NCBI GenBank assembly: GCA_902626725.1
Contig: CACOGI010000005.1
Span: forward strand, 1 to 64,000
DNA: 64,000 bases
Reading direction: 5' to 3'
Source: an uncultured Pelagibacteraceae bacterium
GTDB taxonomy: Bacteria; Pseudomonadota; Alphaproteobacteria; Pelagibacterales; Pelagibacteraceae
The translations under genes were made by a program, and so were the position numbers. The notes beneath the pieces were generated by a model. That model was not told the origin of the DNA and searched no databases. It saw only the letters and a program-made list of their open reading frames with translations. The number at the start of each line of letters is the position of its first letter. Position 1 is the first letter of the stretch. This document shows positions 38,039 through 47,787 of the stretch, piece after piece.

Positions 38039-39823
38039 TTAAGAAATTAAAGATGGTTGCTTCTTCATATCTTCTTTTTTAATCCCAGCAACTTTTACTG
38101 GTTTTTTCATAGCATCTCTTCTGAAAGGTTCACCGAGTTCTTGGTTAAGGATTACCTCTATAAATGTCGTAATACCTTTCTTTTGATCCTCGCAAGATTT
38201 TTTAATTGCTGCAGTTGTTTCTTCCATTGACTTCACAGTAACTCCTTTTAAACCACAAGCATCTGCCACTTTTGCATAGCTGAGCTCTGGATCTAATTCT
38301 GTTCCTACAAAATTGTTATCAAACCAAAGAGTTGTGTTTCTTTTTTCTGCTCCCCATTGATAATTTCTAAATATAACCATTGTTATTGCAGGCCACTCCT
38401 CACGAGCACAAGAGCTCATTTCATTCATACTAATTCCAAAAGCACCATCCCCTGCAAAGCCGATTACTGGTGTATCAGGACACCCAATTTTTGCACCTAA
38501 GATTGATGGAAAACCATAACCACAAGGCCCAAATAAACCTGGTGCTAAATATTTTCTTGGCTTTTCGAAAGTTGGGTAAGCGTTTCCAATTGCACAATTG
38601 TTTCCAATATCACTTGAGATTATCACATCTTCAGGCATCCCAGCTTGAATTGCTCTCCACGCTTGTCTTGGAGACATCCTGTCTTTATCTCTTTCTCTAG
38701 CCTCTTTGTTCCAAACTGTTCCTTCATCATCATCCTCATGATCTAAACTAGATAATTTTTGTAACCAGGCAGATTTTGTTTGATGAATTAAATCCTTCCT
38801 CTTTTGTCTGTCTGTATCGCCGGCATTTGAAGATAATTTTTCTAAAATTTGTGTTGCTACTAATTTTGCGTCACCACTAATACCAACTGTAACCTTTTTT
38901 GTTAAACCAATTCTATCTGGGTTCATGTCTACTTGAATTATACTTGCATTTTTTGGCCAGTAATCAATTCCATATCCAGGAAGAGTTGAAAAAGGATTTA
39001 ATCTTGTACCTAAAGCTAAAACAACATCTGCTTTTGAAATTAATTCCATTGCAGCTTTAGATCCATTATAACCTAACGGTCCAACAGCTAACGGATGACT
39101 TCCTGGAAAGCTATCGTTATGTTGATATCCTGAGCAAACTGGTGAGTCTAATTTTTCAGCAAGTTTTTTTGTTTCCTCAATTGCACCACCAATAACAACA
39201 CCCGCGCCAGATAAAATAACAGGAAACTTTGCATTTGATAAAAGCTTAGCTGCTTTATCTATTGCTTCAGCTCCTCCACCTTGTCTCTCTAATCTCACAA
39301 TTGGCGGTAATTCAATATCGATAACCTGTGTCCAATAATCCCTAGGTACATTGATTTGTGCTGGTGCTGAGCCCCTTATTGCTTTTTCTATAACTCTATT
39401 TAAAACTTCTGCCATTCTTGATGGATCTCTCACTTCTTCTTGATAGCAAACCATATCTTTGAATAAATTCATCTGCTCAACTTCTTGAAAGCCACCTTGA
39501 CCCATTGTTTTATTTGCGGCTTGAGGTGTTACTAATAATAGTGGTGTATGATTCCAATACGCTGTTTTTATCGGTGTCACTAACCCAGTGATACCTGGAC
39601 CATTTTGAGCAATGACCATAGACATTTTTCCGGTAGATCTAGTGTATCCATCTGCAATCAATCCACCATTAGTTTCATGTGCAACATCCCAGAAAGTGAT
39701 ACCGGCATCAGGAAAAATATCAGATATAGGCATGAAAGCAGAACCGATAATTCCAAATGCGTGTTCAATACCATGCATTTGTAAAACTTTTACAAAAGCT
39801 TCTTCTGTCGTCATTTTTGTCAT
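38039..39823 (-). CDS. xsc: Sulfoacetaldehyde acetyltransferase
   Basis: Thiamine-diphosphate enzyme converting sulfoacetaldehyde and phosphate to acetyl phosphate and sulfite, the central step of taurine and other C2-sulfonate breakdown. The N-terminal MTTEEAFVKVLQMHGIEHAF, the segment IAQNGPGITGLV, and the ThDP motif GDGAFGISMNEMSSCAREEW...NYQWGAEKRN identify Xsc among acetolactate-synthase relatives. Length 594 is normal. AAAGG at about 39831-39835 fits a ribosome-binding site. It is divergent from suyAB. Confidence 0.95.
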   Translation of the reverse strand: MTKMTTEEAFVKVLQMHGIEHAFGIIGSAFMPISDIFPDAGITFWDVAHETNGGLIADGYTRSTGKMSMVIAQNGPGITGLVTPIKTAYWNHTPLLLVTPQAANKTMGQGGFQEVEQMNLFKDMVCYQEEVRDPSRMAEVLNRVIEKAIRGSAPAQINVPRDYWTQVIDIELPPIVRLERQGGGAEAIDKAAKLLSNAKFPVILSGAGVVIGGAIEETKKLAEKLDSPVCSGYQHNDSFPGSHPLAVGPLGYNGSKAAMELISKADVVLALGTRLNPFSTLPGYGIDYWPKNASIIQVDMNPDRIGLTKKVTVGISGDAKLVATQILEKLSSNAGDTDRQKRKDLIHQTKSAWLQKLSSLDHEDDDEGTVWNKEARERDKDRMSPRQAWRAIQAGMPEDVIISSDIGNNCAIGNAYPTFEKPRKYLAPGLFGPCGYGFPSILGAKIGCPDTPVIGFAGDGAFGISMNEMSSCAREEWPAITMVIFRNYQWGAEKRNTTLWFDNNFVGTELDPELSYAKVADACGLKGVTVKSMEETTAAIKKSCEDQKKGITTFIEVILNQELGEPFRRDAMKKPVKVAGIKKEDMKKQPSLIS

Positions 39824-39940
39824 TAATAGAACCTTTCTTAATTAGTAAATGAAATATTTTTTTTAAAAACTAATTGTTAATTTTTGCGATTAATATATAA
39901 GATTTTACAAAATTCAAACATTCAATTTGACACTATATTT

Positions 39941-40225
39941 ATGGCTACGGACATTATAATTCATGACCAAAAGGATAATGTTGGTGTGGTAGTTATAGAG
40001 AAAATAACTCCAAAACAAGACTGTTCATGCTGGATAATGGAAAATGATAGCACGATAAAAATTCAATCAATGGATGAAATTCCTTTAGGACATAAAATTG
40101 CTATGGAAGACCTCAAAGAAGGTGATACGATTCTTAAATATGGTCACGATATAGGTAAAGTAGTAAAATCAATTAAAAAGGGTGAGCATGTTCATGTTCA
40201 CAATGTAAAAACAAAGAAGTGGTAA
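39941..40225 (+). CDS. suyA: (2R)-sulfolactate sulfo-lyase subunit alpha (SAF domain)
   Basis: A 94-residue SAF/UxaA N-terminal domain protein, separate from its large subunit. The segments NVGVVVIEKI, PLGHKIAMEDLKEGD and KYGHDIGKVVKSIKKGEHVHVHN match this family. SuyAB cleaves sulfolactate to pyruvate and sulfite. I start at 39941 because the domain begins there; an upstream in-frame ATG at 39884 would add 19 unrelated residues in the promoter region. An altronate-dehydratase-like role is the alternative; neighbours xsc and apr favour SuyA. Confidence 0.85.
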   Translation: MATDIIIHDQKDNVGVVVIEKITPKQDCSCWIMENDSTIKIQSMDEIPLGHKIAMEDLKEGDTILKYGHDIGKVVKSIKKGEHVHVHNVKTKKW

Positions 40226-40228
40226 AAT

Positions 40229-41395
40229 ATGGAAATCCCAAAAAGTTTTTTAGGTTATAAAAGAGAAAATGGTAGAGCTGGAACAAGAAACCATGTAATT
40301 ATTTTACCTGTTGATGATATCTCAAATGCATGTGCAGAAGCAGTAGCAAATAACATAAAAGGAACTATTGCTTTACCACATTCTTATGGAAGACTTCAAT
40401 TTGGGGCAGATTTAGAATTACATTTTAGAACAATGATTGGAACTGGAAGTAATCCAAATGTTGCTGCAGTTATTGTAATTGGTATTGAACCAAAGTGGAC
40501 TAAAAGAATAGTAGATGGAATAGCCAAAACCGGAAAACCTGTTGAAGGATTTCATATTGAGCGTACAGGAGATATAGGAACAGTAATGAAAGCTTCAAAA
40601 AAAGCTCAAGAATTTGTTATGTGGGCATCAGAAAAACAAAGAGAAGAATGTCCGATTAGTGACTTATGGATATCAGTTAAATGTGGTGAGTCTGATACTA
40701 CATCAGGTTTAGCCTCAAATCCTACTGTAGGAAACTTAATGGATAAACTTGAACCATTAGGAGTACATTTGTGTTTTGGAGAAACTTCAGAACTTACAGG
40801 TGCCGAAAAAGTTTGTGCAACAAGAGGTGCTACAAAAGAAGCTTCAGATAAATTTATGAAAACATGGAGTTCTTACAATGATTTTATCTTAAAAGAAGCA
40901 ACAGATGATCTTTCGGAGAGTCAACCAACAGCAGGGAATATTGCCGGTGGTTTAACTACAATCGAGGAAAAAGCCTTTGGAAATTTTCAAAAAATCGGAA
41001 ATTGTAAATTTGTAGATGTATTAGAACCAGCAGAAGAACCAAAAAAAGGTAAAGGATTATATTTTATGGATACATCGTCTGCAGCAGCAGAATGTGTAAC
41101 ATTACAAGCTGCAGCAGGATTTAATATTCATCTTTTTCCAACGGGTCAAGGAAACATAGTTGGAAATCCAATTGAGCCAGTTGTAAAGTTAACAGCAAAT
41201 CCCTTAACAGTAAAAGGAATGGGCGAACATATTGATTGTGATGTATCAAAAATTCTTTCAAGAGAAATGAATTTATCGCAGGCAGGTGATAAGCTTATTG
41301 AAACAACTCTTAAAGTCGCTAATGGAAGATTAACATGTGCAGAAGCTCTAGGTCATAGAGAATTTGTCATGACTAAACTTTATAGAAGCGCTTAA
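40229..41395 (+). CDS. suyB: (2R)-sulfolactate sulfo-lyase subunit beta
   Basis: A 388-residue member of the UxaA C-terminal/altronate dehydratase family, beginning [20 protein letters not shown], the family signature, with further motifs [18 protein letters not shown] in reduced form [10 protein letters not shown] and [19 protein letters not shown]. An Fe-dependent lyase acting with SuyA on sulfolactate. It follows suyA by three bases. Assignment as SuyB over altronate dehydratase rests on split small subunit and sulfonate context. Confidence 0.86.
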   Translation: MEIPKSFLGYKRENGRAGTRNHVIILPVDDISNACAEAVANNIKGTIALPHSYGRLQFGADLELHFRTMIGTGSNPNVAAVIVIGIEPKWTKRIVDGIAKTGKPVEGFHIERTGDIGTVMKASKKAQEFVMWASEKQREECPISDLWISVKCGESDTTSGLASNPTVGNLMDKLEPLGVHLCFGETSELTGAEKVCATRGATKEASDKFMKTWSSYNDFILKEATDDLSESQPTAGNIAGGLTTIEEKAFGNFQKIGNCKFVDVLEPAEEPKKGKGLYFMDTSSAAAECVTLQAAAGFNIHLFPTGQGNIVGNPIEPVVKLTANPLTVKGMGEHIDCDVSKILSREMNLSQAGDKLIETTLKVANGRLTCAEALGHREFVMTKLYRSA

Positions 41396-41410
41396 TAAAT
41401 TATTTAAACC

Positions 41411-42478
41411 ATGTTTTATAAAAAGTATTTGGTAATTATACCAGGTATTATTCTTGCATTTGTTCTTTATACACTATCTCAAGGTTTCAATAACATTATT
41501 GGTATTGAATTAATGGGTTATACCAAAAGTCCCATCTCAACTGCAATGATAGCAATTTTATTGGGAATGTTTTTTGGAAACATTTTTAAAATTAGAGATA
41601 GCCTTCAACAAGGTTTAGACTTTACAAGAGACTATTTATTAAAATTAGGAATTATATGTTTAGGTATACAATTGAAACCATTTGAATTTTTAGAATTTGG
41701 TAAAATTGCCATACCCCTTATTTTAATTTGTATAATCAGTGTTTTGATTATTATTAAACTTTTAATCAAAATACTGAAGATACCAACTAGGATGGCATAT
41801 CTTATTTCAATCGGAAGCACCGTTTGTGGAACTACAGCAATAATGGCTACTGCTCCAGTTATTAAGGCTAATAAAAATGAAGTATCATATGCAATAGCAA
41901 ATATTACGCTGTTTGGAATACTCTCGATGTTGTTATATCCTTATTTTGCAAATATTTATTTTAATGGGGAGCCTTTATTAATTGGTCTTTTTTTAGGAAC
42001 TTCAATCCATGAAACATCTCAAGTTGCTGCTGCCGGATTAATATATGAACAACAATTTAACAGTCCAGAAACACTTAATATAGCAACAGTTACAAAGCTT
42101 ATTAGAAATACTTTTTTAATTATAATGATACCTTTATTTGCAATTTTGTATAACCGTGGCCAAACTAGAGTCAAAAATTACTCTTTGATTAATATATTCC
42201 CATACTTTGTTCTTGGTTTTATAGGAATGATAATATTAAGAAATGTTGGTGATGAAATATATACTTATAATCCAAATTGGAGTGAGATTGTTGACATTAT
42301 AAAATTATTTTCAAAAATATTTTTAACAATGGCGATGGCCGCCATAGGTTTATCTACAAATTTAAAAGACATCAAAAGTATGGGATATAAACCTTTTATT
42401 GTTGGATTTTTAGCAATGCTAACAGTTGGAATTGTGAGTATTATAGCTATTGAGAGTTATCTAAAATTTTTTATTTAG
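41411..42478 (+). CDS. YeiH family putative sulfate/sulfite exporter
   Basis: A 355-residue membrane protein of the Cons_hypoth698 (PSE) family with about ten helices. Recognised from LGIICLGIQLKPFEF, ISIGSTVCGTTAIMATAPVI and GTSIHETSQVAAAG. Placed 15 bases after suyB, it probably exports the sulfite or sulfate released by SuyAB. Transport has rarely been tested for the family. It ends eight bases inside the convergent TSUP gene. Confidence 0.85.
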   Translation: MFYKKYLVIIPGIILAFVLYTLSQGFNNIIGIELMGYTKSPISTAMIAILLGMFFGNIFKIRDSLQQGLDFTRDYLLKLGIICLGIQLKPFEFLEFGKIAIPLILICIISVLIIIKLLIKILKIPTRMAYLISIGSTVCGTTAIMATAPVIKANKNEVSYAIANITLFGILSMLLYPYFANIYFNGEPLLIGLFLGTSIHETSQVAAAGLIYEQQFNSPETLNIATVTKLIRNTFLIIMIPLFAILYNRGQTRVKNYSLINIFPYFVLGFIGMIILRNVGDEIYTYNPNWSEIVDIIKLFSKIFLTMAMAAIGLSTNLKDIKSMGYKPFIVGFLAMLTVGIVSIIAIESYLKFFI

Positions 42479-43556
42479 CAGTTTTAACGAAATATTTTTT
42501 TCTTAAATTAGACAAAAATCTTCTAATAAATGCAGCAGCAATTCCTAAAAAAACTGCAAAGAGAATAGAAAATAATCCATAGAAAAATGGCATATCTTTT
42601 AAAAATTCTTGAATAAATTTTGAGAAAAAATTTAAATCGCTACTTGCTACTTTGCTAATTCCATTTTGAATTTGTTCAGCGAAAAAAGTATCATAAGCTA
42701 TTGCAATACCGACTATCAATAATAGAATTGCTAATAATGCTTTAAGTCCTGAACTATCTATTTTTTCTCCGAGTTTCTGACCAACTTGGACTCCAATTAT
42801 TGATCCCACAACTAACATAACTACTAACATTAAATCTATCGATCCATAATTAAAGGAATGTAAAAAAGTTACTATGACACTTACAAAAATTGTAACAAAC
42901 AAAGAAGTTCCAGGTACTAAGCGTGTTGGCATTTTAATAATGTAAATCATAGCAGGGACTAAAATAAAAGCACCTCCTATACCCATTATTGCTGCTATGA
43001 AACCAACTAATAATCCAATTATAATAGGTGTAAAAATACTTTCATATAATTTTGACTTTGGAAATCTCATCCTTAAAGGTAGGCCGTGTATCCAGTAATG
43101 AACGTGTAGCTTTTTTCTTTCTACAACATTTTTTTTTGCTTTATCAATTTCACCAAGGCTTTCTACCAACATTAATGTACCTATGATTGCAAGTATATAC
43201 ATGTAGGCTAAAGAAATAACTGTATCAATTTTCCCAATTCCTTTAAAATAACTAAAAGTATATATGCCTAATGCAGTCCCAATAGATCCACCTATTACAA
43301 TCATAAAACCCATTTTATAATCCAAAGTATTTTTTAACCAATGTGTAGTAGATCCTGATACAGATGTTGCCAATATATTGTTAGCCTCATTTGCAACCGC
43401 ATATGCAGGGGGAACACCAAGGAAAATTAAAAATGGAGTCATTAAAAATCCACCTCCTACACCAAATAAACCTGATAGAATTCCTACTAGTGCACTCAAT
43501 AAGAGAATTTCAATTGGATTAACAAATACTTGAGCTATTGGTAAAAAAACATCCAT
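42471..43556 (-). CDS. Sulfite exporter TauE/SafE (TSUP) family permease
   Basis: A 361-residue permease with the TSUP repeat motifs LSGLFGVGGGFLMTPFLIFLG and FIAAIMGIGGAFILVPAMIYI, about nine helices and a central polar loop of about 40 residues (AKKNVVERKK). TauE-type members export sulfite in taurine and sulfolactate degraders, which matches the neighbours. It is the second candidate anion exporter in this cluster. Confidence 0.88.
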   Translation of the reverse strand: MDVFLPIAQVFVNPIEILLLSALVGILSGLFGVGGGFLMTPFLIFLGVPPAYAVANEANNILATSVSGSTTHWLKNTLDYKMGFMIVIGGSIGTALGIYTFSYFKGIGKIDTVISLAYMYILAIIGTLMLVESLGEIDKAKKNVVERKKLHVHYWIHGLPLRMRFPKSKLYESIFTPIIIGLLVGFIAAIMGIGGAFILVPAMIYIIKMPTRLVPGTSLFVTIFVSVIVTFLHSFNYGSIDLMLVVMLVVGSIIGVQVGQKLGEKIDSSGLKALLAILLLIVGIAIAYDTFFAEQIQNGISKVASSDLNFFSKFIQEFLKDMPFFYGLFSILFAVFLGIAAAFIRRFLSNLRKKYFVKTAK

Positions 43557-43580
43557 TTAAAAATAAAATTAAATTTAGTT

Positions 43581-43715
43581 TTATTTAAAAGTTATAAAAG
43601 TTCCAACTATAATTACACCCCAGCAAGTAATAATAGCAGATAAAATCCCAGTTTTAATTAAAGTTGTTTTTTTGTTTGTAAATTTTTGAAGGATTTTTAT
43701 ATTTGAAAGGTGCAT
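43581..43715 (-). CDS. Small single-pass membrane protein, 44 residues
   Basis: The frame from 43715 encodes a basic N-terminus (MHLSNIKILQKFTNKKTT) and one hydrophobic helix (ILSAIITCWGVIIVGTFI). It lies between the apr genes and the TSUP gene on their strand, with 24 bases to the TSUP start. Unknown family; support is topology and location. Confidence 0.5.
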   Translation of the reverse strand: MHLSNIKILQKFTNKKTTLIKTGILSAIITCWGVIIVGTFITFK

Positions 43716-43760
43716 TTATATTCTTCAATACACCCAGTGGTAAAATTGTCAAATTATAAT

Positions 43761-44111
43761 TTAATATATTGTAGCTCCAAAGACCTTAATTTCTCCGTCC
43801 TCCACCCCAAGAACTAACCTACCCAAAAACTCACCTGGGATTTTCTTATTTGTTTGTTTGATAAGGACAGTAATGTGTTCCCCTCTTCTTAATGTGCCAA
43901 AAGGTTCATACGTATCATGAAGATTGGTAATAAGCTCATTATTAGCCCATTGTTTTCCGAGCTCAACTTCGTTAGCACCAAACAACATTTGTGTTGAAAA
44001 ATCTTTAGTAAAACTACCATAATCCTTAAGATTAGAAGATCTGACCAAATTTTCCCAAAATGGTTTGCCTATTGCGAATATCTCTTCGTCAGATTTAGCT
44101 AAAAGATCCAT
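43761..44111 (-). CDS. Conserved-looking protein of unknown function in the apr operon
   Basis: A 116-residue soluble protein, 24 bases after aprA on the same strand. It starts with an amphipathic helix (EEIFAIGKPFWENLVRSS) followed by beta-rich sequence ending GEFLGRLVLGVEDGEIKVFG. This order suggests a small cystatin/NTF2-like alpha-beta fold, but I do not recognise a named family. No cysteine and no obvious cofactor motif is present. Its position points to a role with APS reductase, such as maturation or sulfite handling; that is inference. Confidence 0.8.
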   Translation of the reverse strand: MDLLAKSDEEIFAIGKPFWENLVRSSNLKDYGSFTKDFSTQMLFGANEVELGKQWANNELITNLHDTYEPFGTLRRGEHITVLIKQTNKKIPGEFLGRLVLGVEDGEIKVFGATIY

Positions 44112-44135
44112 AGATTATTTACTCTTTATAGATGT

Positions 44136-45995
44136 TTAGGAGGCTTTCTTCTTCTCATTCTCGTCGACTATATGATATACAGGTACTTTTTCCATAGTGA
44201 ACTTACCTGTTTTAGGGTCTCTTCTTGAAACTGTCAAACAATGCCAATTTTCATCATCTAATTTCATATAATCACCTCTATAATAATATCCTGGCCAACG
44301 TGTTTCCTCTCTAAACAGTGTGTGTTCAGTTACACATTGAGATGTCAAGGCTCTATGTTTTAGTTCCCACGCTCGCATTAATTGATGGTAATCTTCAGCA
44401 CCTACTTTTTCTAGATCCTCCTGGAGCCAGTCCAATAATTCTAATGCTCTTTTAAGCATATTGCCGTTGGTCATATAATTTGATGTTATTCCACCGACAT
44501 ACTCATCCATGATTTTTTGAAGTCTTTGTAAACCTTGTATAGGAGAAATATAACTTGGAGAAACAGTTCCACCTGTAATTTCATTCTGTGCCACAGTGTA
44601 TGTATCTAAAGGTTTGTAAACAGCAGTTTTAAAATCTTCACATTGTTTATCAGAGACATTAATTCCTTCAGCTTTTTTGTCTTCAATATATTTAACTGCG
44701 GCTTTTGCAGCTAATCTGCCTTCCGTGAAAGAGCCAGAAGAAAATTTATGAGCACTTCCACCAACAGTATCACCAGCTCCAAATAAACCGTCAATTGTTA
44801 ACATTCTATTATATCCCCAGAAATATTCTGGAGGAGACAAATCTTCAGGACCACTAACCCAAGCACCTGAACAAGTTGCGTGAGATCCCATTACATACGG
44901 TTCAGACGTCGTTAACTCAGGGTTTGTATATTTTGGATCAATATTTTGAGAAGCCCAAACTACTGCTTGTCCAACAGTCATTCCTAAAAAGTTTTCCCAA
45001 CCAACAGTCTCCAAATGTGGATCTTGAAAAGCCTCTTTAGTTACCATGTGTATAGGTCCACCTCCTGCTGCTACTTCTTGAATAAAAGCGTGATTTCTTA
45101 AACAAGTAGGTGTTGGATGATGATCAATATATTCACCGACTAATTCTTTTGTTTGATCATACCATTTTTTTTCATAATTTTCACCATTAGCATTTTGTGT
45201 ATAAGTTTTTAGATGTAAGAAATAAGCACCGACTGGTCCATAACCATCTTTAAATCTACAAAGAACAATTCTATTTTCCATTTGAGTCATTTTTGCTCCA
45301 GCAGCAATTGGCAAAGCGTAAGCAGATCCATTACTCCAAGGTGCATACCAAGTTCTACCCATACCTTCACCTACTGCTCTAGGTTTAAATATATGTGATG
45401 CTCCACCAGCAGCAACAATAACCGTTTTTGCTCTAAAGATATGAAAGTCACCGGTTCTCATATTAAAACCAACCGCCCCACCTATTCTGTTTTCTTGTGC
45501 CTCATCCATTAATAAATGAGTTATCATTATTCTATTATAAATTTTATCCGCCGATTTTTTAGCAGCCTCTGCAACAATCGGTTTGTAGCTCTCTCCATGG
45601 ATCATGATTTGCCATTTACCCTCTCTTAAGTACCTTCCAGTTTTTTCATTTTTCATCATTGGAAGTCCCCATTCATCAAACATGTGAACTGTTGAGTCAA
45701 CGTGACGAGCCATGTCGTACCCTAAATCTTCTCTAACCATTCCCATTAAATCATTTCGAGCATACCTCACATGATCCTCAGGTTGATTTTCATTCCATTG
45801 CATACCCATATAACAATTAATCGCATAAAGTCCTTGCGCAACTGCTCCACTTCTATCGATATTTGCTTTTTCAACACAAATAATTTTTAAATCTCTACCC
45901 CAATGTCTAGCTTCAAAAGTGGCACCTGTACCAGCCATACCACCTCCAACAACTAAAACATCACACTCTTCAAAATGAGTTTTATGTTTAGCCAT
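44136..45995 (-). CDS. aprA: Adenylylsulfate reductase subunit alpha (FAD)
   Basis: Catalytic flavoprotein of APS reductase. In aerobic SAR11 it most likely runs in reverse, oxidising sulfite with AMP to adenosine 5'-phosphosulfate. The FAD-binding motif VLVVGGGMAGTGATFEARHWG begins near residue 13. The stretch FKPRAVGEGMGRTWYAPWSNG, in short GEGMGRTWYAPW, and DTVGGSAHKFSSGSFTEGRLA are typical. The 619 residues match the family. It starts on the last base of the aprB stop. Confidence 0.95.
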   Translation of the reverse strand: MAKHKTHFEECDVLVVGGGMAGTGATFEARHWGRDLKIICVEKANIDRSGAVAQGLYAINCYMGMQWNENQPEDHVRYARNDLMGMVREDLGYDMARHVDSTVHMFDEWGLPMMKNEKTGRYLREGKWQIMIHGESYKPIVAEAAKKSADKIYNRIMITHLLMDEAQENRIGGAVGFNMRTGDFHIFRAKTVIVAAGGASHIFKPRAVGEGMGRTWYAPWSNGSAYALPIAAGAKMTQMENRIVLCRFKDGYGPVGAYFLHLKTYTQNANGENYEKKWYDQTKELVGEYIDHHPTPTCLRNHAFIQEVAAGGGPIHMVTKEAFQDPHLETVGWENFLGMTVGQAVVWASQNIDPKYTNPELTTSEPYVMGSHATCSGAWVSGPEDLSPPEYFWGYNRMLTIDGLFGAGDTVGGSAHKFSSGSFTEGRLAAKAAVKYIEDKKAEGINVSDKQCEDFKTAVYKPLDTYTVAQNEITGGTVSPSYISPIQGLQRLQKIMDEYVGGITSNYMTNGNMLKRALELLDWLQEDLEKVGAEDYHQLMRAWELKHRALTSQCVTEHTLFREETRWPGYYYRGDYMKLDDENWHCLTVSRRDPKTGKFTMEKVPVYHIVDENEKKKAS

Positions 45996-46465
45996 TAGTA
46001 ATAAACTCCTTTTTTGAAAGCTTCTTTTGGAACTGAAGGTAGTTCTTTGTTTGTGTTTAAACCTTCTGGTTCAGTGTAAAGTCTTTGAGAATTAATTTCA
46101 CCTTGATTAGGCTTATCACCTTCAGCTAGTTTTGGAATAAATTTGCCCCATGGTTTAGTGGTGATTGGAGAAACAAAGTTTTTTTCGGTACCATTTCTAA
46201 ATTTTATTTTCCAAGAGATAGTTCCTTTCTCTTCTTCTCTTCTTACTCTTACACTATGACCCATAGGTGCAAAGTCGGCATAACCTCTAACATCTATTGC
46301 ATGATTGGGACAAGCTTTAACACATGAATAGCACTCCCAACAAAAATTTGGCTCTATATTCTTAGCACGTCTAATATTTTCATCTATATGCATGATGTCT
46401 GATGGACAAATATCTACGCAGTGTCCACATCCATCGCATCTGGTCATGTATACAAAAGTTGACAT
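45995..46465 (-). CDS. aprB: Adenylylsulfate reductase subunit beta (two 4Fe-4S)
   Basis: Electron-transfer subunit of APS reductase. Two cluster motifs are visible: CDGCGHCVDICP (residues 9-20) and CWECYSCVKACP (about 42-53). The remaining C-terminal arm is expected to wrap around AprA. The gene is 31 bases after aprM and overlaps aprA by one base. Confidence 0.96.
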   Translation of the reverse strand: MSTFVYMTRCDGCGHCVDICPSDIMHIDENIRRAKNIEPNFCWECYSCVKACPNHAIDVRGYADFAPMGHSVRVRREEEKGTISWKIKFRNGTEKNFVSPITTKPWGKFIPKLAEGDKPNQGEINSQRLYTEPEGLNTNKELPSVPKEAFKKGVYY

Positions 46466-46496
46466 ATTTTAATTTTCTCCTTTTTTTAATAGCATA

Positions 46497-47291
46497 TTAA
46501 TAATGTTTTGGCTCTTCTCTTTTTATGCCTAGGCCAAATTGCTCAGGTGCATCTGCTGGTGGTGGTAGATTATCTCTAGAACCATCAGCTTCAGCAAGAT
46601 TTTTTTGTATTGCAGCACCAGGTTTATAAAACATATGTGCGAATTTAGACCAATAAACACCACCAAATAAAATTAAATTAGCAACTATAAATAAAGTTAA
46701 AAATAAAAAAGATAAACCTGTCTGACCATTAAACTGTGTATAAGACCAAGCCAATCCAAAAGTAGAACAAGCTAAAAGTGCCAAAACAAATAAATCTGCC
46801 TTTATTACTCTGTACCAAGGATGAGCTTCTGCTGACACATCAACTCTCAAAAAAAACCAAAACCAATATCCACCAACACAAGTTAAGATAGCTCCAGCAT
46901 GCCAGAGAATTGACCATGTTTCCGAATCTGATTTATCTGTTCCTGTATAACAAAAAACTAACACTGCTGATGATAACCAAAATAAAATTGTTCCGTACAT
47001 TCCAAGAACGTGAGCTAATCTTCTTTTTCCAAATCCAAGTTCTGAAGTTGTTCCAATATCTACAACTGTTGTTTTAGCAATTACTGATGCTTTTTCTCCT
47101 AATCCTAATTCTCTTGTAGCAGCAAGTTTTGCTTTTTTAGCATTGTTAAAAAAATATGTTAAATTTTTATGATTTATCATTTGAATAATTGTTCCAACAG
47201 CAATAAGCAAAACCATAGCTATAATAAAAAATTGCATAGCAACTGGTGGTATTGTTTCTGCTAATATAGTAAAAGGGTTATTGTTTAACAT
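46497..47291 (-). CDS. aprM: AprM, membrane anchor/electron acceptor for APS reductase
   Basis: A 264-residue membrane protein with about six helices. It begins with a hydrophobic segment and has a long cytoplasmic loop (KAKLAATRELGLGEKASV). AprM replaces QmoABC in several sulfur-oxidising Proteobacteria and is believed to pass electrons between AprBA and the quinone pool. Identification rests on size, topology, and position directly before aprBA. It is the first gene of the operon. Confidence 0.85.
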   Translation of the reverse strand: MLNNNPFTILAETIPPVAMQFFIIAMVLLIAVGTIIQMINHKNLTYFFNNAKKAKLAATRELGLGEKASVIAKTTVVDIGTTSELGFGKRRLAHVLGMYGTILFWLSSAVLVFCYTGTDKSDSETWSILWHAGAILTCVGGYWFWFFLRVDVSAEAHPWYRVIKADLFVLALLACSTFGLAWSYTQFNGQTGLSFLFLTLFIVANLILFGGVYWSKFAHMFYKPGAAIQKNLAEADGSRDNLPPPADAPEQFGLGIKREEPKHY

Positions 47292-47325
47292 TTCCGCTAT
47301 TAGTTAAATTGAATTTTTTTTGCTT

Positions 47326-47353
47326 TTTATATATACTTGAGTTTATAGTTCAA
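47326..47353 (-). promoter_or_regulatory. Candidate promoter of the aprM-aprB-aprA operon
   Basis: Minus-strand TTGAAC (47348-47353) and TATAAA (47326-47331) with a 16-base spacer, about 35 bases ahead of the aprM start. Sequence-based prediction. Confidence 0.5.
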
Positions 47354-47388
47354 CCCCAAACTCTGATCAATTTCCCTTTGATTACAGG

Positions 47389-47787
47389 CTATTTTTTTCT
47401 CTTATAGTGTTGTTTGTTTGGAATAACAGATCTCACTCCTCCTTGAGGATTCTCTACGTCTCCCTCTCTTCTAGGTATTAAATGTAAGTGACAATGAAAA
47501 ATTGATTGGCCAGAAACTTCACCAATATTTGTTCCAATATTAAATCCTTTAACTGTTTTATCCTTTTTAAGAATTTCATTTTTAATAATTTTGATGAGCT
47601 CGTTGCATGCTATGAGTTCTTTTTCGTTTAATTCAAAATAATCTTTAATATGTCTTTTTGGTATTATTAGACAATGATTTTTTGAAACTGGATATGAGTC
47701 ATAACTAGCATAAGCTAATTCATTTTCATGAGCGCATCCACTCGTTTTAATATCACAGAATAAACAAGGGTTGTTAGGATCTCTCAT
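47389..47787 (-). CDS. HIT family nucleotide-binding protein
   Basis: A 132-residue histidine-triad protein. The motif HCHLHLIPR near residue 98 holds the catalytic His series, and CLFCDI with CAHENELAY at the N-terminus resembles the metal-binding start of HinT-like proteins. Members hydrolyse nucleoside phosphoramidates or dinucleotides. It follows the aminotransferase gene with no spacer. Confidence 0.9.
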   Translation of the reverse strand: MRDPNNPCLFCDIKTSGCAHENELAYASYDSYPVSKNHCLIIPKRHIKDYFELNEKELIACNELIKIIKNEILKKDKTVKGFNIGTNIGEVSGQSIFHCHLHLIPRREGDVENPQGGVRSVIPNKQHYKRKK

